Positions 5,118 to 5,459 of a stretch of 5,459 nucleotides of DNA are shown piece by piece. The notes beneath the pieces were generated by a model. That model was not told the origin of the DNA. It saw only the letters and a program-made list of their open reading frames with translations, and ran no database searches. Position 1 is the first letter of the stretch; every line of letters starts with the position of its first letter. The stretch spans positions 1 to 5,459 of the forward strand of contig JAUVYU010000069.1 of the NCBI GenBank assembly GCA_030602935.1, in the 5' to 3' direction. A program made the position numbers and the translations under genes. The stretch comes from Candidatus Bathyarchaeota archaeon. Its GTDB lineage: Archaea; Thermoproteota; Bathyarchaeia; TCS64.

Positions 5118-5459
5118 TTACCTTGAGGCTGATTCTACGTTCGTCTCTACTATCCACTGTGCATTGTTAGTAAAGACCGTCACGGAGATGGGTGTCCCTA
5201 TGTCGTCTAGGCCGATGTTTGTGGGGTCAAATATTAAGAAGAGCAAAGTATCGCCGGAGCTCATTGGAATGTCCGAGTTCCCGACTTCCCAAGCTGCTGG
5301 TACACCTCCAATAGATGCGTTAAAAGCTGTACCATTATACGTTAATTCGAAGTCCCCGGTTACATCATCAACCCCTTCTTGAACTCGATAAAAGTAAACC
5401 TCTGGCCAGGAACACGAGACGCCCCTGATGACAACCTTGTCGACTAAGATGTCCTTGCC
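5118..5459 (-). CDS. C-terminal part of a secreted, pilin/archaellin-like beta-rich surface protein, truncated by window edge
   Basis: The minus strand is open from the right edge to TAA at 5120-5118, giving 113 residues with no start. The sequence alternates short hydrophobic strands with polar turns: ILVDKVVIRGV, VYFYRVQ, DFELTYNGTAFNASI, DTLLFLIFDP, GTPISVTVFTNNAQWIVETNV. The ending, with SSGDTLLFLIFDP, DDIGTPISVTVFTNN and a strand before the stop, resembles the C-terminal beta-sandwich of archaeal type IV pilins and archaellins. Two N-glycosylation sequons (NGT and NAS at fragment residues 42-44 and 47-49) suit an exported archaeal protein. The class III signal peptide and hydrophobic N-terminal helix that would prove this lie outside the window, so other secreted beta proteins remain possible. 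An oligo-T terminator follows. Its base composition is intermediate between the GC-rich metabolic genes and the AT-rich gap. Confidence 0.7.
   Translation of the reverse strand, partial: GKDILVDKVVIRGVSCSWPEVYFYRVQEGVDDVTGDFELTYNGTAFNASIGGVPAAWEVGNSDIPMSSGDTLLFLIFDPTNIGLDDIGTPISVTVFTNNAQWIVETNVESASR

Noticed and set aside
5113..5382. 89-codon plus-strand frame
   Set aside because: It lies opposite the pilin-like reading frame, which has coherent beta-strand patterning, sequons and a terminator.

Overview
The window looks archaeal. Several starts have a TATA-like element centred about 26-29 bp upstream and little or no Shine-Dalgarno sequence, as expected for leaderless or short-leader archaeal transcripts. 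AGG/AGA arginine codons are common, the right edge encodes a pilin-like surface protein with N-glycosylation sequons, and the left edge encodes an MttB-superfamily methyltransferase. The gene mix would suit an uncultivated Bathyarchaeia- or Asgard-like lineage, but the lineage is inference and cannot be fixed from this sequence.

Left part (1-1867, minus strand, GC-rich). A gene for an NAD(P)-dependent octopine/nopaline (opine) dehydrogenase-family protein (1867-782) is followed after 39 bp by the N-terminal half of an MttB-superfamily (COG5598) methyltransferase that runs off the left edge (742-1). The two probably form one metabolic unit handling an N-alkylated or N-methylated amino acid-type compound. 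Both also have a possible TATA element of their own.

Middle (1980-4031, plus strand, GC-rich). A divergently transcribed gene encodes an M28-like zinc aminopeptidase with an inserted PA-like domain and a C-terminal winged-helix/PqqD-like tail. It resembles the DUF4910/COG4310 branch in having Pro-Glu where classical M28 enzymes have Glu-Glu.

Right-middle (4032-5117). Composition falls abruptly to AT-rich. This stretch looks intergenic but holds two probable small minus-strand genes: a 117-aa lysine-rich protein of unknown family (4680-4327) and an unmistakable 49-51 aa CxxC...CxxC zinc-ribbon protein (4974 or 4980 down to 4825). Alternating purine-pyrimidine (CG/TG) tracts punctuate it at 4229-4243, 4317-4327, 4798-4817 and 5029-5046. 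They stand out against the AT-rich background and lie in the boundaries around the two small genes. This arrangement is the most unusual thing in the window.

Right edge (5118-5459, minus strand). The C-terminal 113 residues of a secreted beta-rich protein resembling archaeal type IV pilins or archaellins, followed by a two-run oligo-T terminator. No tRNA, rRNA, CRISPR array or transposase was recognised.
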